A DNA stretch of 9,966 nt, from contig JAKAJY010000074.1 of the NCBI GenBank assembly GCA_021824845.1, forward strand, positions 1 through 9,966. The letters run 5' to 3'. The notes beneath the pieces were generated by a model, which was not told where the DNA came from, ran no database searches, and was given only the letters and a program-made list of their open reading frames with translations. The DNA is from an archaeon (GTDB lineage: Archaea > Thermoproteota > Nitrososphaeria > Nitrososphaerales > Nitrosopumilaceae). Position numbers and translations under genes: made by a program. This document shows positions 1 through 7,203 of this stretch, one piece after another; the stretch's first letter is position 1, and each line of letters starts with the position of its first letter.

Positions 1-1293
1 TCCGATCTCATCCTTTGAGAACAAAACTTTTCCACCAATTGAAATGATTTCAGAAATTGTTTGTGACACGTCTGAGACTTTGCCTGTTGAATAATCGATG
101 ATCAGTCCAACTTGCGGCACTGGTGTCATCTTGACATAGTTCTTGTATGCATTTAAGATGGCACTAACCAGTTTTGGCTCTGCACCAAGCTCGATTCTAA
201 ACGATACCAGTGTCGGTTCTTTAGTGTATTTGGATGATGTTGAGGAGGTGACCAGTGCTGTCATTAGCTTCTCTTCTAGTTCTGTGACGTTCTTTGCGTG
301 TTTTGCACACAGCTGTACCAGTCCGTCCATGATTACCTCTCGAGAGGCCTCCTTTGATACCAAAGATATGATCATTGAAAGTGATGACATTAGATTATCT
401 AGTGTCTTTATAGTGGTGAGTCTGCTAACTCCAAGGAATTTTCCTTTTAGATCAATTCCGTCCTCAATTAGCTCCTTTATGTTAAAGAATATTGTATCAG
501 GCAGTAATGACCAGATTCCTGGATTTGAGATGTGGATGTCGCCTGAGAGATGCGAGTCTGCAACGTCCTTTGGAAGCGTGTTTAGTAATAGAGATTCTGC
601 AAAGATTGTCTGTCCCGCCTTGAAGAACAGCCCCTGTGCGCCATTGTCGATATTATCGACGTTTGTGAGCATTTCTTGGATGTCAAATACAGGCATGCCT
701 AAGCGTGCGAGTTTGTTACGGTATTCCTCGTGCCCGTGCTCCAATAGCACGGAGTTGACCATCTCGCGGATTAGTGAGCCTGTGAGGTATGTTGTTTGGT
801 ATTTGTAGATGCGGTTTTCGACTTCTTCGGTGATTTTTTGTGCCAGCTCTAGTGGAAGACTTCCTTCTCGGACTAGCGACTGTATGATTTTGTGAGAGTT
901 AAATTCCTCAATGGATTCGTGTGAGGTTCGCACATACATTTTGCCAGATTCTATGATAGAGCGTTCCTCGATTTGACGAGCCAAGCTTAGTACCAGTTTT
1001 CCAAGATTTGTAATGGTGTAACGTCGCTCGGATTTGTTTAGCGCAACAAGGGATTGTCTTAATAATTTTCGCAAGTGATACGCAAATTTTCCACTTTCCT
1101 TTTTGGACTTGAATCCAGCAAGTGATTTCAGCTCAGAATATGTCAGTGGGCCTTTGGAGTTTAGGATTCTCAAAATGTCAATTCTGTTTGGACTTGCCAT
1201 TACAGAGAAGATCATTCTTACGCGTTTTGATGTAGATTGTAAGATTCCGCCGGACTTTTTAGGATCGATCATTCCGGCAGCCTCAACGCTCAT
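1..1293 (-). CDS. Winged-helix / ATP-cone / NrdD-like fusion protein (partial, 3' end off window)
   Basis: The frame is open for 431 codons from ATG at 1293 to the window edge, so the C-terminus is missing. Residues about 23-105 look like an ArsR-type winged helix (SPNRIDILRIL, then LTYSELKSLAG and FAYHLRKLL). Residues about 119-207 look like an ATP cone, the nucleotide-sensing domain of ribonucleotide reductases and NrdR (MYVRTSHESIEEFNSHKI, then a helical TYLTGSLIREMVN stretch). From about 217 the sequence resembles the start of anaerobic reductase NrdD, notably LPKDVADSHLSGDIHI at 240-255. The NrdD segment usually reading GGQTPFTN is not recognisable, and the glycyl-radical site would lie outside the window. 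Known: ATP cones bind ATP/dATP. Inferred: a deoxynucleotide-responsive DNA-binding protein, or an NrdD-type enzyme with a regulatory front end. The domain calls are fairly firm; function is open. A TATA-like element 26 nt upstream supports this start. Confidence 0.8.
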   Translation of the reverse strand, partial: MSVEAAGMIDPKKSGGILQSTSKRVRMIFSVMASPNRIDILRILNSKGPLTYSELKSLAGFKSKKESGKFAYHLRKLLRQSLVALNKSERRYTITNLGKLVLSLARQIEERSIIESGKMYVRTSHESIEEFNSHKIIQSLVREGSLPLELAQKITEEVENRIYKYQTTYLTGSLIREMVNSVLLEHGHEEYRNKLARLGMPVFDIQEMLTNVDNIDNGAQGLFFKAGQTIFAESLLLNTLPKDVADSHLSGDIHISNPGIWSLLPDTIFFNIKELIEDGIDLKGKFLGVSRLTTIKTLDNLMSSLSMIISLVSKEASREVIMDGLVQLCAKHAKNVTELEEKLMTALVTSSTSSKYTKEPTLVSFRIELGAEPKLVSAILNAYKNYVKMTPVPQVGLIIDYSTGKVSDVSQTISEIISIGGKVLFSKDEIG

Positions 1294-1305
1294 AAATATA
1301 GCGTG

Positions 1306-1339
1306 AGATCAGTCCTAAATAAGACTTGTGAAGTGATCT
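1306..1339. repeat. Inverted repeat AGATCA / TGATCT flanking a TATA element
   Basis: AGATCA at 1306-1311 and TGATCT at 1334-1339 are perfect inverted copies separated by 22 bases, and the TATA-like element of the NrdD-like gene lies between them. This could be an operator, for example for self-regulation by the winged-helix protein. A 6-bp repeat in A/T-rich DNA can easily arise by chance. Confidence 0.25.
1315..1323 (-). promoter_or_regulatory. TATA-like element for the NrdD-like fusion gene
   Basis: On the minus strand this reads CTTATTTAG and is centred 26 nt upstream of the ATG at 1293. That is the spacing expected when transcription starts at the start codon itself, so a leaderless mRNA is inferred. 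Confidence 0.5.
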
Positions 1340-1356
1340 AAAACAAACTTTTTTGA

Positions 1357-1518
1357 TCAGTTTTTGTTTACGTCGATCGAAAACTCAGAGGTCGACAGTG
1401 TCTGGCCGCAAGATGGACATTTGGAATTGTAATGTTTCATTACATCCTTGACTGGTTTTAGCATTTTCATGTTTGCGATCTTTGCTCCACATTTTCCGCA
1501 GGTTACATCAACTGACAT
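1357..1518 (-). CDS. Small zinc-ribbon protein, 53 aa
   Basis: The gene runs from ATG at 1518 to TGA at 1357-1359. The product begins MSVDVTCGKCGAKI and has two CxxC knuckles, C7-x2-C10 and C34-x2-C37 (CPSC), spaced as in a single zinc ribbon. It has no signal peptide or membrane segment, so it should be cytoplasmic. Such mini zinc ribbons are common in archaea and often bind nucleic acid or act as partners in transcription or translation, but nothing here points to a specific role. A TATA-like element centred 26-27 nt upstream supports both the gene and its start. It lies between the DUF35 gene and the NrdD-like fusion on the same strand but seems to have its own promoter. The length, intact metal ligands and promoter make it a real gene rather than a chance frame. 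Confidence 0.75.
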   Translation of the reverse strand: MSVDVTCGKCGAKIANMKMLKPVKDVMKHYNSKCPSCGQTLSTSEFSIDVNKN

Positions 1519-1539
1519 ACAGATCGTAATTTGGCAAAA

Positions 1540-1549
1540 CTATTAAGAA
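1540..1549 (-). promoter_or_regulatory. TATA-like element for the 53-aa zinc-ribbon gene
   Basis: TTCTTAATAG on the minus strand is centred 26-27 nt before the ATG at 1518, consistent with a leaderless transcript. Confidence 0.5.
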
Positions 1550-1588
1550 TCTTTTTTGAATTTTCCGATTGATTCGGTGAAAAATGGT

Positions 1589-1948
1589 TTACTGTTTTTC
1601 TAAGAGGATTCCGCGATCATCATAGCCGGTTATTTTGATTCTAGAACCCATTGGAAGCTGTGATGGCGATCCGATTCCACCCAAAAAGCCAGACACGCGC
1701 AGCTCAGAGTCGTCAATTTTCATTACAACCCACGCATATGGGGTGTATTTCTCAAAGCCAGCCGGTGGAACCGTGATTATCGTATAGGTAGCAACCGTTC
1801 CAGTACCATTTAGGATCTCATTCTCAAAGCCCTTTGCGCCACAGTTTTGGCAAAAGTATACTGTTGCCAGATGCAAATGTGAGCACTTTGTGCATTTTTT
1901 GGCAAGAACCTTGCCTGACTTGACTGCATCTACGAATTCTTGCTTCAT
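1589..1948 (-). CDS. DUF35 OB-fold protein with zinc ribbon, thiolase partner
   Basis: The product is 119 aa. Residues 1-18 are a helical lead-in, followed by a rubredoxin-like zinc ribbon with C19-x2-C22 and C33-x2-C36. A beta-rich OB-fold follows from about 45 to 115 (NGTGTVATYTIITVPP onward). This is the standard DUF35 architecture. Known: archaeal DUF35 proteins bridge acetoacetyl-CoA thiolase and HMG-CoA synthase and help channel the intermediate, or pair with SCP2-type thiolases. The ATG at 1948 lies 12 bases after the thiolase stop codon, so the two are almost certainly co-transcribed and the product is inferred to bind that thiolase. A TTG two codons upstream (1954) is a possible alternative start; ATG is preferred because no feature favours TTG. 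A run of five T on the coding strand just after the stop could help termination. Confidence 0.9.
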   Translation of the reverse strand: MKQEFVDAVKSGKVLAKKCTKCSHLHLATVYFCQNCGAKGFENEILNGTGTVATYTIITVPPAGFEKYTPYAWVVMKIDDSELRVSGFLGGIGSPSQLPMGSRIKITGYDDRGILLEKQ

Positions 1949-1960
1949 CGACAAGGCAGA

Positions 1961-3115
<1,155 letters not shown>

Positions 3116-3133
3116 AAGACTTTCCGACCAAAT

Positions 3134-3143
3134 CCATATAAAA
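3134..3143. promoter_or_regulatory. Shared bidirectional TATA element
   Basis: CCATATAAAA on the plus strand is TTTTATATGG on the minus strand. It is centred about 28 nt before the plus-strand TTG start at 3167 and about 23 nt before the minus-strand GTG start at 3115. The two start codons are only 51 bases apart and I see no second TATA-like element between them, so this one element may serve both genes. Confidence 0.5.
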
Positions 3144-3166
3144 ATTCTTCACGGAATATCAAAGAG

Positions 3167-3631
3167 TTGAAAAAACAAGTAAAGGCCCTCTTGGTTGCAA
3201 AACCCATCAAAAAAACAAAAAAGCTCGGCAAAATACGTGTGACAAAAAGCAAAATTGCCAAGCTACAAACTGAGATGCGTCAGTATTATGATACAAACAG
3301 CTTTCTGTCATGGTCTGCAAGCAAAAAAAAGTACATAATTCTGGGATCAAATGAGCCTAAGAACGGACTCGTGGTGTGTCCTAGCTGTAAGGTGGGAAAA
3401 CTGATGGTCATCCGATCAAGGAAAACAAAGAAAAGATTCATGGGGTGCTCCAACTATTACAACGGATGCAAGGCATCCTCTCCAATGCTTCAAAAGGCAA
3501 TGATTTACGCTACCAAGTCACCATGTATGGAATGCAGTTGGCCGATGATTCTTTACAGATATTCGAGAAAACAAAAATGGCTAAAGCAGTGTGCTAATTT
3601 CAACTGCCCAACAAGAAAGTCTAGAGACTGA
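3167..3631 (+). CDS. Small protein with two topoisomerase-IA-type zinc fingers
   Basis: The product is 154 aa. Its first 35 residues are strongly basic (10 or more Lys). Two C4 fingers follow, like those at the C-terminus of DNA topoisomerase I: C71-x2-C74 with C94-x6-C101, and C120-x2-C123 with C142-x4-C147. Between the cysteine pairs lie the typical strands (GKLMVIRSRKTKKRFMGCSN, then MILYRYSRKQKWLKQC). No topoisomerase catalytic domain is present and the frame is not open further upstream, so it is a stand-alone finger protein rather than a remnant. The family role of such fingers is binding single-stranded DNA or RNA; this protein's role is unknown. The TTG start is chosen because it follows the TATA element at leaderless spacing and precedes the basic segment. 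Its 3' end overlaps the convergent nitrilase gene by 11 bases. Confidence 0.85.
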   Translation: MKKQVKALLVAKPIKKTKKLGKIRVTKSKIAKLQTEMRQYYDTNSFLSWSASKKKYIILGSNEPKNGLVVCPSCKVGKLMVIRSRKTKKRFMGCSNYYNGCKASSPMLQKAMIYATKSPCMECSWPMILYRYSRKQKWLKQCANFNCPTRKSRD

Positions 3632-4427
3632 GATCGGAATAGATGTCGGTCCTTCTGTTTTTGAGTAGCGGCAAGGACAACCTGGTCTTTTTTACCAAGT
3701 CCAATGATATATTCACAATTCCAATTCCTGATTTGTGTTTCATGTCCAGTAAGATCTTACCATATGGATCCACGACGAGACTTCGTCCGCAGTAAATATT
3801 TCCAAGGTGCCCCGGAGCAATAACATAACATCCGTTTTCTATGGCGCGGGTTTTGTTCAGCGTGATCCAATGTTCTTCCTTGTTTGGGCCCTGTACCCAC
3901 GCAGACGGCACAACCAAGATTTCAGAGCCAGAAGATGCCAGAGTTCTTGACATTTCTGGGAATCTCAAATCATAACATATGAGCATCCCGATTTTTCCAA
4001 GCGTGGTTTTTGCAGGTGTTGTGATGGCATGACCTGGCACTAGCTTGTTGGATTCTTTGAAGCCAAGCGCATCATATAGATGGATTTTTCGATATGTTGA
4101 GATTACCTTGCCTGACTTGTTTATCAGAAATGCAGTATCATAGACACGGTTTTTTTTCTTGGCAGATTCGTATAGAGTACCTATAACTTGGATTCTGTTT
4201 TTCTTTGCAGCCCTTGCTATCTGCTGAACAAAATTTCCATTGATCAGCTCTGCCTGCTCCGCTAATTGTTTTGCCGATTGATCAGATGTAGTATAGAACA
4301 TCATGTATTCTGGAAATGCACACAGCTCTGCTCCCTTTTTTGCAGCATCTGAAATATATTGGATGATTCTTTTCAGATTGTAATTTTTGTCAGTGTGTGC
4401 CTTGAATTGTACTAGAGCAACCTTCAT
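3621..4427 (-). CDS. Nitrilase-superfamily amidohydrolase (Nit1/Nit2-like)
   Basis: The product is 268 aa from ATG at 4427. Numbered from the GTG one codon earlier, the catalytic Glu-Lys-Cys triad is complete: E41 in CAFPEYMMF, K115 in YRKIHLYD and C152 in LICYDLRFPE. E126 in GFKES matches the family's additional glutamate. The motifs RKIHLYDA, CYDLRFPE and RAIENGCYV resemble the Nit1/Nit2 branch, which hydrolyses amide C-N bonds. Known substrates there include deaminated glutathione and omega-amides of 2-oxo acids, so metabolite repair is a reasonable inference; the exact substrate cannot be read from the sequence. There is no signal peptide, so it is cytoplasmic. ATG at 4427 is preferred over the adjacent GTG at 4430 because the TATA-like element lies exactly 26 nt upstream. 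The end overlaps the convergent zinc-finger gene by 11 bases. Confidence 0.92.
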   Translation of the reverse strand: MKVALVQFKAHTDKNYNLKRIIQYISDAAKKGAELCAFPEYMMFYTTSDQSAKQLAEQAELINGNFVQQIARAAKKNRIQVIGTLYESAKKKNRVYDTAFLINKSGKVISTYRKIHLYDALGFKESNKLVPGHAITTPAKTTLGKIGMLICYDLRFPEMSRTLASSGSEILVVPSAWVQGPNKEEHWITLNKTRAIENGCYVIAPGHLGNIYCGRSLVVDPYGKILLDMKHKSGIGIVNISLDLVKKTRLSLPLLKNRRTDIYSDLSL

Positions 4428-4448
4428 CACATTATAAAATAATGATTT

Positions 4449-4457
4449 AGATAAAAA
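4449..4457 (-). promoter_or_regulatory. TATA-like element for the nitrilase gene, possibly also a T-run terminator
   Basis: TTTTTATCT on the minus strand is centred 26 nt before the ATG at 4427. Its run of five T lies 14 bases beyond the stop codon of the upstream tautomerase gene, so it could also help terminate that transcript. Confidence 0.5.
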
Positions 4458-4470
4458 GACTAGGGCACCC

Positions 4471-4647
4471 TTATAGTGGGCTGCCTGCTAGGTACCAGTT
4501 TTCTTTTGGATTGTCCTCAAAGACCACTATAACATGGGATTCCTTTGTCTTTAGGATTTCAACTGCAGTCTTTGTCACTGCCTTTGCAAAATCTTCTTTT
4601 TGTTGTGTGGTCCTGCCAGGATACATTGAGACTGTAATTATTGGCAT
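4471..4647 (-). CDS. 4-oxalocrotonate tautomerase family protein, 58 aa
   Basis: The gene runs from ATG at 4647 to TAA at 4471-4473. The product starts MPIITVSMYPGRTTQQKEDF. Proline directly after the initiator methionine is the catalytic base of this superfamily once Met is removed, and R11 of the mature protein matches the substrate-binding arginine of 4-oxalocrotonate tautomerase. The end ENWYLAG matches the family's usual C-terminal region. The length of 58 aa is typical for the small homo-hexameric members. The second arginine (Arg39 in the classical enzyme) is replaced by a hydrophobic residue, as in some other family members, so the classical substrate is not implied. It lies 36 bases after the rhomboid gene on the same strand and could be read through from it, although a weak TATA-like element precedes it. 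Tautomerase fold: sure; substrate: unknown. Confidence 0.88.
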   Translation of the reverse strand: MPIITVSMYPGRTTQQKEDFAKAVTKTAVEILKTKESHVIVVFEDNPKENWYLAGSPL

Positions 4648-4670
4648 GATGAAAATTTTTCTTGTCTTGG

Positions 4671-4679
4671 ATTTATGCC
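4671..4679 (-). promoter_or_regulatory. Weak TATA-like element for the tautomerase gene
   Basis: GGCATAAAT on the minus strand is centred 28 nt before the ATG at 4647 and lies just past the rhomboid stop codon. It matches the archaeal pattern less well than the other elements here; co-transcription with the rhomboid gene is the alternative. Confidence 0.3.
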
Positions 4680-4683
4680 TATG

Positions 4684-5460
4684 TCAGACATCGCCCTTCC
4701 AGCCATATCTTGAACCATATCTAGTGCCATAGCTGAACTCTGAGCTACGCAGTTTCTTGTATGTATATCCAGTTGCCAGCCCTATGACAAATCCGCCAAT
4801 GTGTGCCAAATATGCAACACCCCCGGATCCAAATCCAAACCCTCCAATGAACATTGGAAGTAGGTTTTGGAATATCAGCCAGAAAGGCAAGAACCACTTT
4901 GCAGAAACGTGAGTCATTCGCATGAAAAATCCAAGCATCATAAAGGTGGTAATTTTTGCACGCGGAAACATGATCAGATATGCACCAAGGATTCCAGAGA
5001 TGGCACCAGATGCACCAACTGCCGGAATTGCGCTGTTGATGTCGCCCACAATATGGACTAGTCCTGCCACCACTCCCCACATCAGATAGATTCCAAGGAA
5101 CCTTAGTCTGCCAAACTTTAGCTCAATGTTGTCTCCAAAGATCCACAAAAACAACATGTTGCCGCCAAGGTGCATCAGGCCTCCGTGCAAAAACGTGGAA
5201 CTAAGCAAAGTAACCATAGATTCGGCAGGGCAAGAGATCTCCGTGCCCTGTATGGATAGGATCTGTTCGCCTGCAATGCATGCAGGAACTGCTCCCCAAT
5301 CATAGAATAGAGCAGCTGCTCGATTATTGGAAAACTCGAAGAACTGCCCTGTCACTAAGACCTCAAAAAAGAAAATTATAACATTTGCAACAATAAGGGC
5401 AATTGTCATCTTTGGCTTGTATCCCGGCGGTTTTGGATTCTCGTCCCTTATTGGAAGCAT
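4684..5460 (-). CDS. Rhomboid-family intramembrane serine protease
   Basis: The product is 258 aa. A cytoplasmic lead (MLPIRDENPKPPGYKPK) is followed by the first membrane helix at about 19-38 and further helices at about 101-115, 122-138, 148-165, 188-205 and 213-232. Catalytic residues are visible: nucleophile S151 in GASG, H220 in AHIGGFVIG, and the oxyanion-hole HxxxN (H97...N101, LMHLGGN). Known: rhomboids cleave membrane proteins within or next to a transmembrane segment. An 18-residue tail rich in Tyr, Arg and Gly ends the protein. A hydrophilic loop between helix 1 and helix 2 (about 40-85) contains two cysteines (C61, C77) that might form a disulfide outside the membrane. ATG at 5460 has a TATA-like element 26-27 nt upstream. 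Its substrates could include the single-span surface proteins encoded next to it; that is inference only. Confidence 0.93.
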   Translation of the reverse strand: MLPIRDENPKPPGYKPKMTIALIVANVIIFFFEVLVTGQFFEFSNNRAAALFYDWGAVPACIAGEQILSIQGTEISCPAESMVTLLSSTFLHGGLMHLGGNMLFLWIFGDNIELKFGRLRFLGIYLMWGVVAGLVHIVGDINSAIPAVGASGAISGILGAYLIMFPRAKITTFMMLGFFMRMTHVSAKWFLPFWLIFQNLLPMFIGGFGFGSGGVAYLAHIGGFVIGLATGYTYKKLRSSEFSYGTRYGSRYGWKGDV

Positions 5461-5481
5461 GAATCATCCCAGTACAACATT

Positions 5482-5491
5482 GGATAAAAAC
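5482..5491 (-). promoter_or_regulatory. TATA-like element for the rhomboid gene
   Basis: GTTTTTATCC on the minus strand is centred 26-27 nt before the ATG at 5460. It lies about 20 bases after the stop codon of the upstream 543-aa gene, so its run of five T may also act in termination. Confidence 0.5.
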
Positions 5492-5510
5492 GTAAATCCG
5501 GTTTTGTGAA

Positions 5511-7142
5511 TTATACTTTGATTATTCCCACTTTGATCAGATATTGTAATCCATTGACAAAGTCCTTGTCAGTGGTCTGACCGTCCGCCCAGAACTTGGC
5601 CGCATCCTTTACCCATGATGGAATAGTAGTTGAGCTTGTGCCATCTTTTTGCGTTTTTGGTATGGTAATTATTTTCTGTTTTATCAGATATTGAATTCCG
5701 TTTGTAAAGTCCTTGTCAGTAATTTTTCCATCAGACCAGAATTTGGCGTTTGTTTTGATCCAAGAAGGAATTGTAAATTCCGATGAAGGTGTGGTTTGTC
5801 CTCCCTTTCCGACGGTTACGGTTGTGCTGCTTGGACTTGGAGTAGAATATGTTGTCTCTTCGTCCAATCCATGGCTAACTATTCCAAGGCTGACTTTGTA
5901 GTTGCCCTCCTTTGGAAACTTGAAGTCTTGGACATCAATTCCCTCCGTTGAGAATATTCCTAGCTTTTGTGGATCATCTCCCAGATTTGTCACAAGCATT
6001 TTGCCGGTGCTATCCTCAATGGAGTAGACATATCGAATGTATTTGAGAATCTGATTGTTCTTATCAAAGAACTCAAATCGTAATGGTATGGTGTTTGATG
6101 CGCCAAGATTAGAGTCAAAGGAGATCTTTGCGGTGGCACCATTGCTGAACTTGACATCAAACATGTTCTTTGGTACGGCAGTTATTGGGTACACCATAAA
6201 GTCCATTGTTGTGGTACCTGCAGGAATTGTCTTTGCTATGTTTAGTATGTCTTCTTTGTTTATCAGAAAGTGCAAAATCGACGTATCCTCTACAGAATAT
6301 GGATCAAGGATTAGCATTCTTCCTATGGTTGGAACACCATTTACCCTGCCTTCATATGCAGTAGTATCGGTAAAGTCTTTGAATACCTTGGGCACTCGCA
6401 CCTCTTGATGCACAAAGATCTGTTGTCCCTCGATTCTTTTTGTGTCCCAGTTAAACGGCATTGAAAATGAGATCGCTTTTTTTGCAGAGTCGAATTTGAA
6501 ATTATTTATCAAATCATAATATGACACTATGGATGCATCGTATGTTTTTCCACCATGTGTGATTTTTTGATTAGATATGTCTCCAACGCTTAGCCAGGAA
6601 TCAAATGATTTGTAGTCTTTTTCCGCAAAAATGTTTTTATCAAAATCAATTCCGGTTATTGTGATCTTAAAATGATAAAGTCCGGATTCTAGCAATACTG
6701 GTGCCAGCACATCTATTTTATCCCCAAACGCAGTCCAAGTGTTTGGTAATTGTTCCAGCTGGTCCCCATACACAATGACATTATTCACATCAACTTTGGT
6801 TGGCTTGATTTTTAGTGTGAGATCGCCGGAATGTGCGTGGAAATTACTTCGAAGTAATAGTTTTTCATCCTTCCAAGCTTCGACAAAGTATGATGTGTGA
6901 GGAACAGTTTTTCCGTCCTTTGCATCAAAGAGCTTAAGCTGAAGATAGGTATCCCCTATGGTGTCCTTGGTCAGAATTGGCGGACTGATTTTGATGAACA
7001 ATGCCGCCTCTCTGCTTCCAAAGCTTGCTGGTGGGAGATTTTCTTGGGTTAGGCCGTCTCCATGTGCATTTGGTATAATAGTAAATGCCTGAGCTAAAAG
7101 CAAAACAGCGAAAACAGGAACAAAAAATTTGTTAGAAATCAT
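5511..7142 (-). CDS. Large secreted protein with Ig-like domains and two C-terminal repeats
   Basis: The product is 543 aa. Residues 1-28 form a signal peptide (hydrophobic VPVFAVLLLAQAF, cleavage near AHG-DG). Residues about 63-165 form a beta-rich domain with a VPHTSYFVEAW strand and an HAHSG motif (102-106) that also occurs in the neighbouring plastocyanin-like protein. A middle beta-rich region (about 180-345) has no family I recognise. A second Ig-like stretch lies at about 350-435 (LRFEFFDKNNQ). After a Ser/Thr/Pro/Gly linker (434-456) come two repeats, 457-494 and 506-543, of the type IPSWIK...FWSDG...DF.NGIQYLI, seen on many thaumarchaeal exported proteins. There is no membrane helix or PEFG tail, so the repeats may themselves hold the protein at the surface; this is inference. 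Function unknown; a structural or adhesive surface role is plausible. ATG at 7142 has a good TATA element 26 nt upstream. Confidence 0.85.
   Translation of the reverse strand: MISNKFFVPVFAVLLLAQAFTIIPNAHGDGLTQENLPPASFGSREAALFIKISPPILTKDTIGDTYLQLKLFDAKDGKTVPHTSYFVEAWKDEKLLLRSNFHAHSGDLTLKIKPTKVDVNNVIVYGDQLEQLPNTWTAFGDKIDVLAPVLLESGLYHFKITITGIDFDKNIFAEKDYKSFDSWLSVGDISNQKITHGGKTYDASIVSYYDLINNFKFDSAKKAISFSMPFNWDTKRIEGQQIFVHQEVRVPKVFKDFTDTTAYEGRVNGVPTIGRMLILDPYSVEDTSILHFLINKEDILNIAKTIPAGTTTMDFMVYPITAVPKNMFDVKFSNGATAKISFDSNLGASNTIPLRFEFFDKNNQILKYIRYVYSIEDSTGKMLVTNLGDDPQKLGIFSTEGIDVQDFKFPKEGNYKVSLGIVSHGLDEETTYSTPSPSSTTVTVGKGGQTTPSSEFTIPSWIKTNAKFWSDGKITDKDFTNGIQYLIKQKIITIPKTQKDGTSSTTIPSWVKDAAKFWADGQTTDKDFVNGLQYLIKVGIIKV
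5514..5627 (-). repeat. C-terminal surface repeat, copy 2
   Basis: This encodes residues 506-543 of the 543-aa secreted protein (TIPSWVKDAAKFWADG, then DFVNGLQYLIK). It matches copy 1 at most positions, with conserved Trp, Phe-Trp, Asp-Gly and Gln-Tyr-Leu-Ile. It forms the extreme C-terminus. Confidence 0.85.
5661..5774 (-). repeat. C-terminal surface repeat, copy 1
   Basis: This encodes residues 457-494 (TIPSWIKTNAKFWSDG, then DFTNGIQYLIK). An 11-residue linker separates it from copy 2. The DNA of the two copies has clearly diverged while the protein pattern is kept, suggesting an old duplication under selection. Confidence 0.85.
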
Positions 7143-7162
7143 CGATCTTGAGGCCTAGTAGA

Positions 7163-7173
7163 ACATATTTAAC
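7163..7173 (-). promoter_or_regulatory. TATA element for the 543-aa secreted protein gene
   Basis: GTTAAATATGT on the minus strand is preceded by a purine-rich AAAAG that could serve as a BRE. It is centred 26 nt before the ATG at 7142 and is among the best matches in the window to the archaeal TATA box. Confidence 0.6.
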
Positions 7174-7203
7174 TTTTAAGCAGATTTGAGACTTTGAAAT
7201 TAT

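Noticed and set aside
143..808. Plus-strand open frame of 221 codons, and another at 1103-1306
   Set aside because: Both lie opposite the minus-strand winged-helix/ATP-cone/NrdD-like frame, which is open for 431 codons and has recognisable domains; the plus-strand translations are low-complexity (Ser-rich) with no family features.
1341..1369. AAACAAA/TTTGTTT inverted repeat near the end of the 53-aa zinc-ribbon gene as a hairpin terminator
   Set aside because: The stem is short, entirely A/T-rich apart from one pair, and overlaps the coding region; not convincing as a hairpin.
4745..5080. Second minus-strand frame inside the rhomboid gene
   Set aside because: It is a shifted reading of the rhomboid coding sequence, whose own frame carries the complete catalytic residues and membrane helices.
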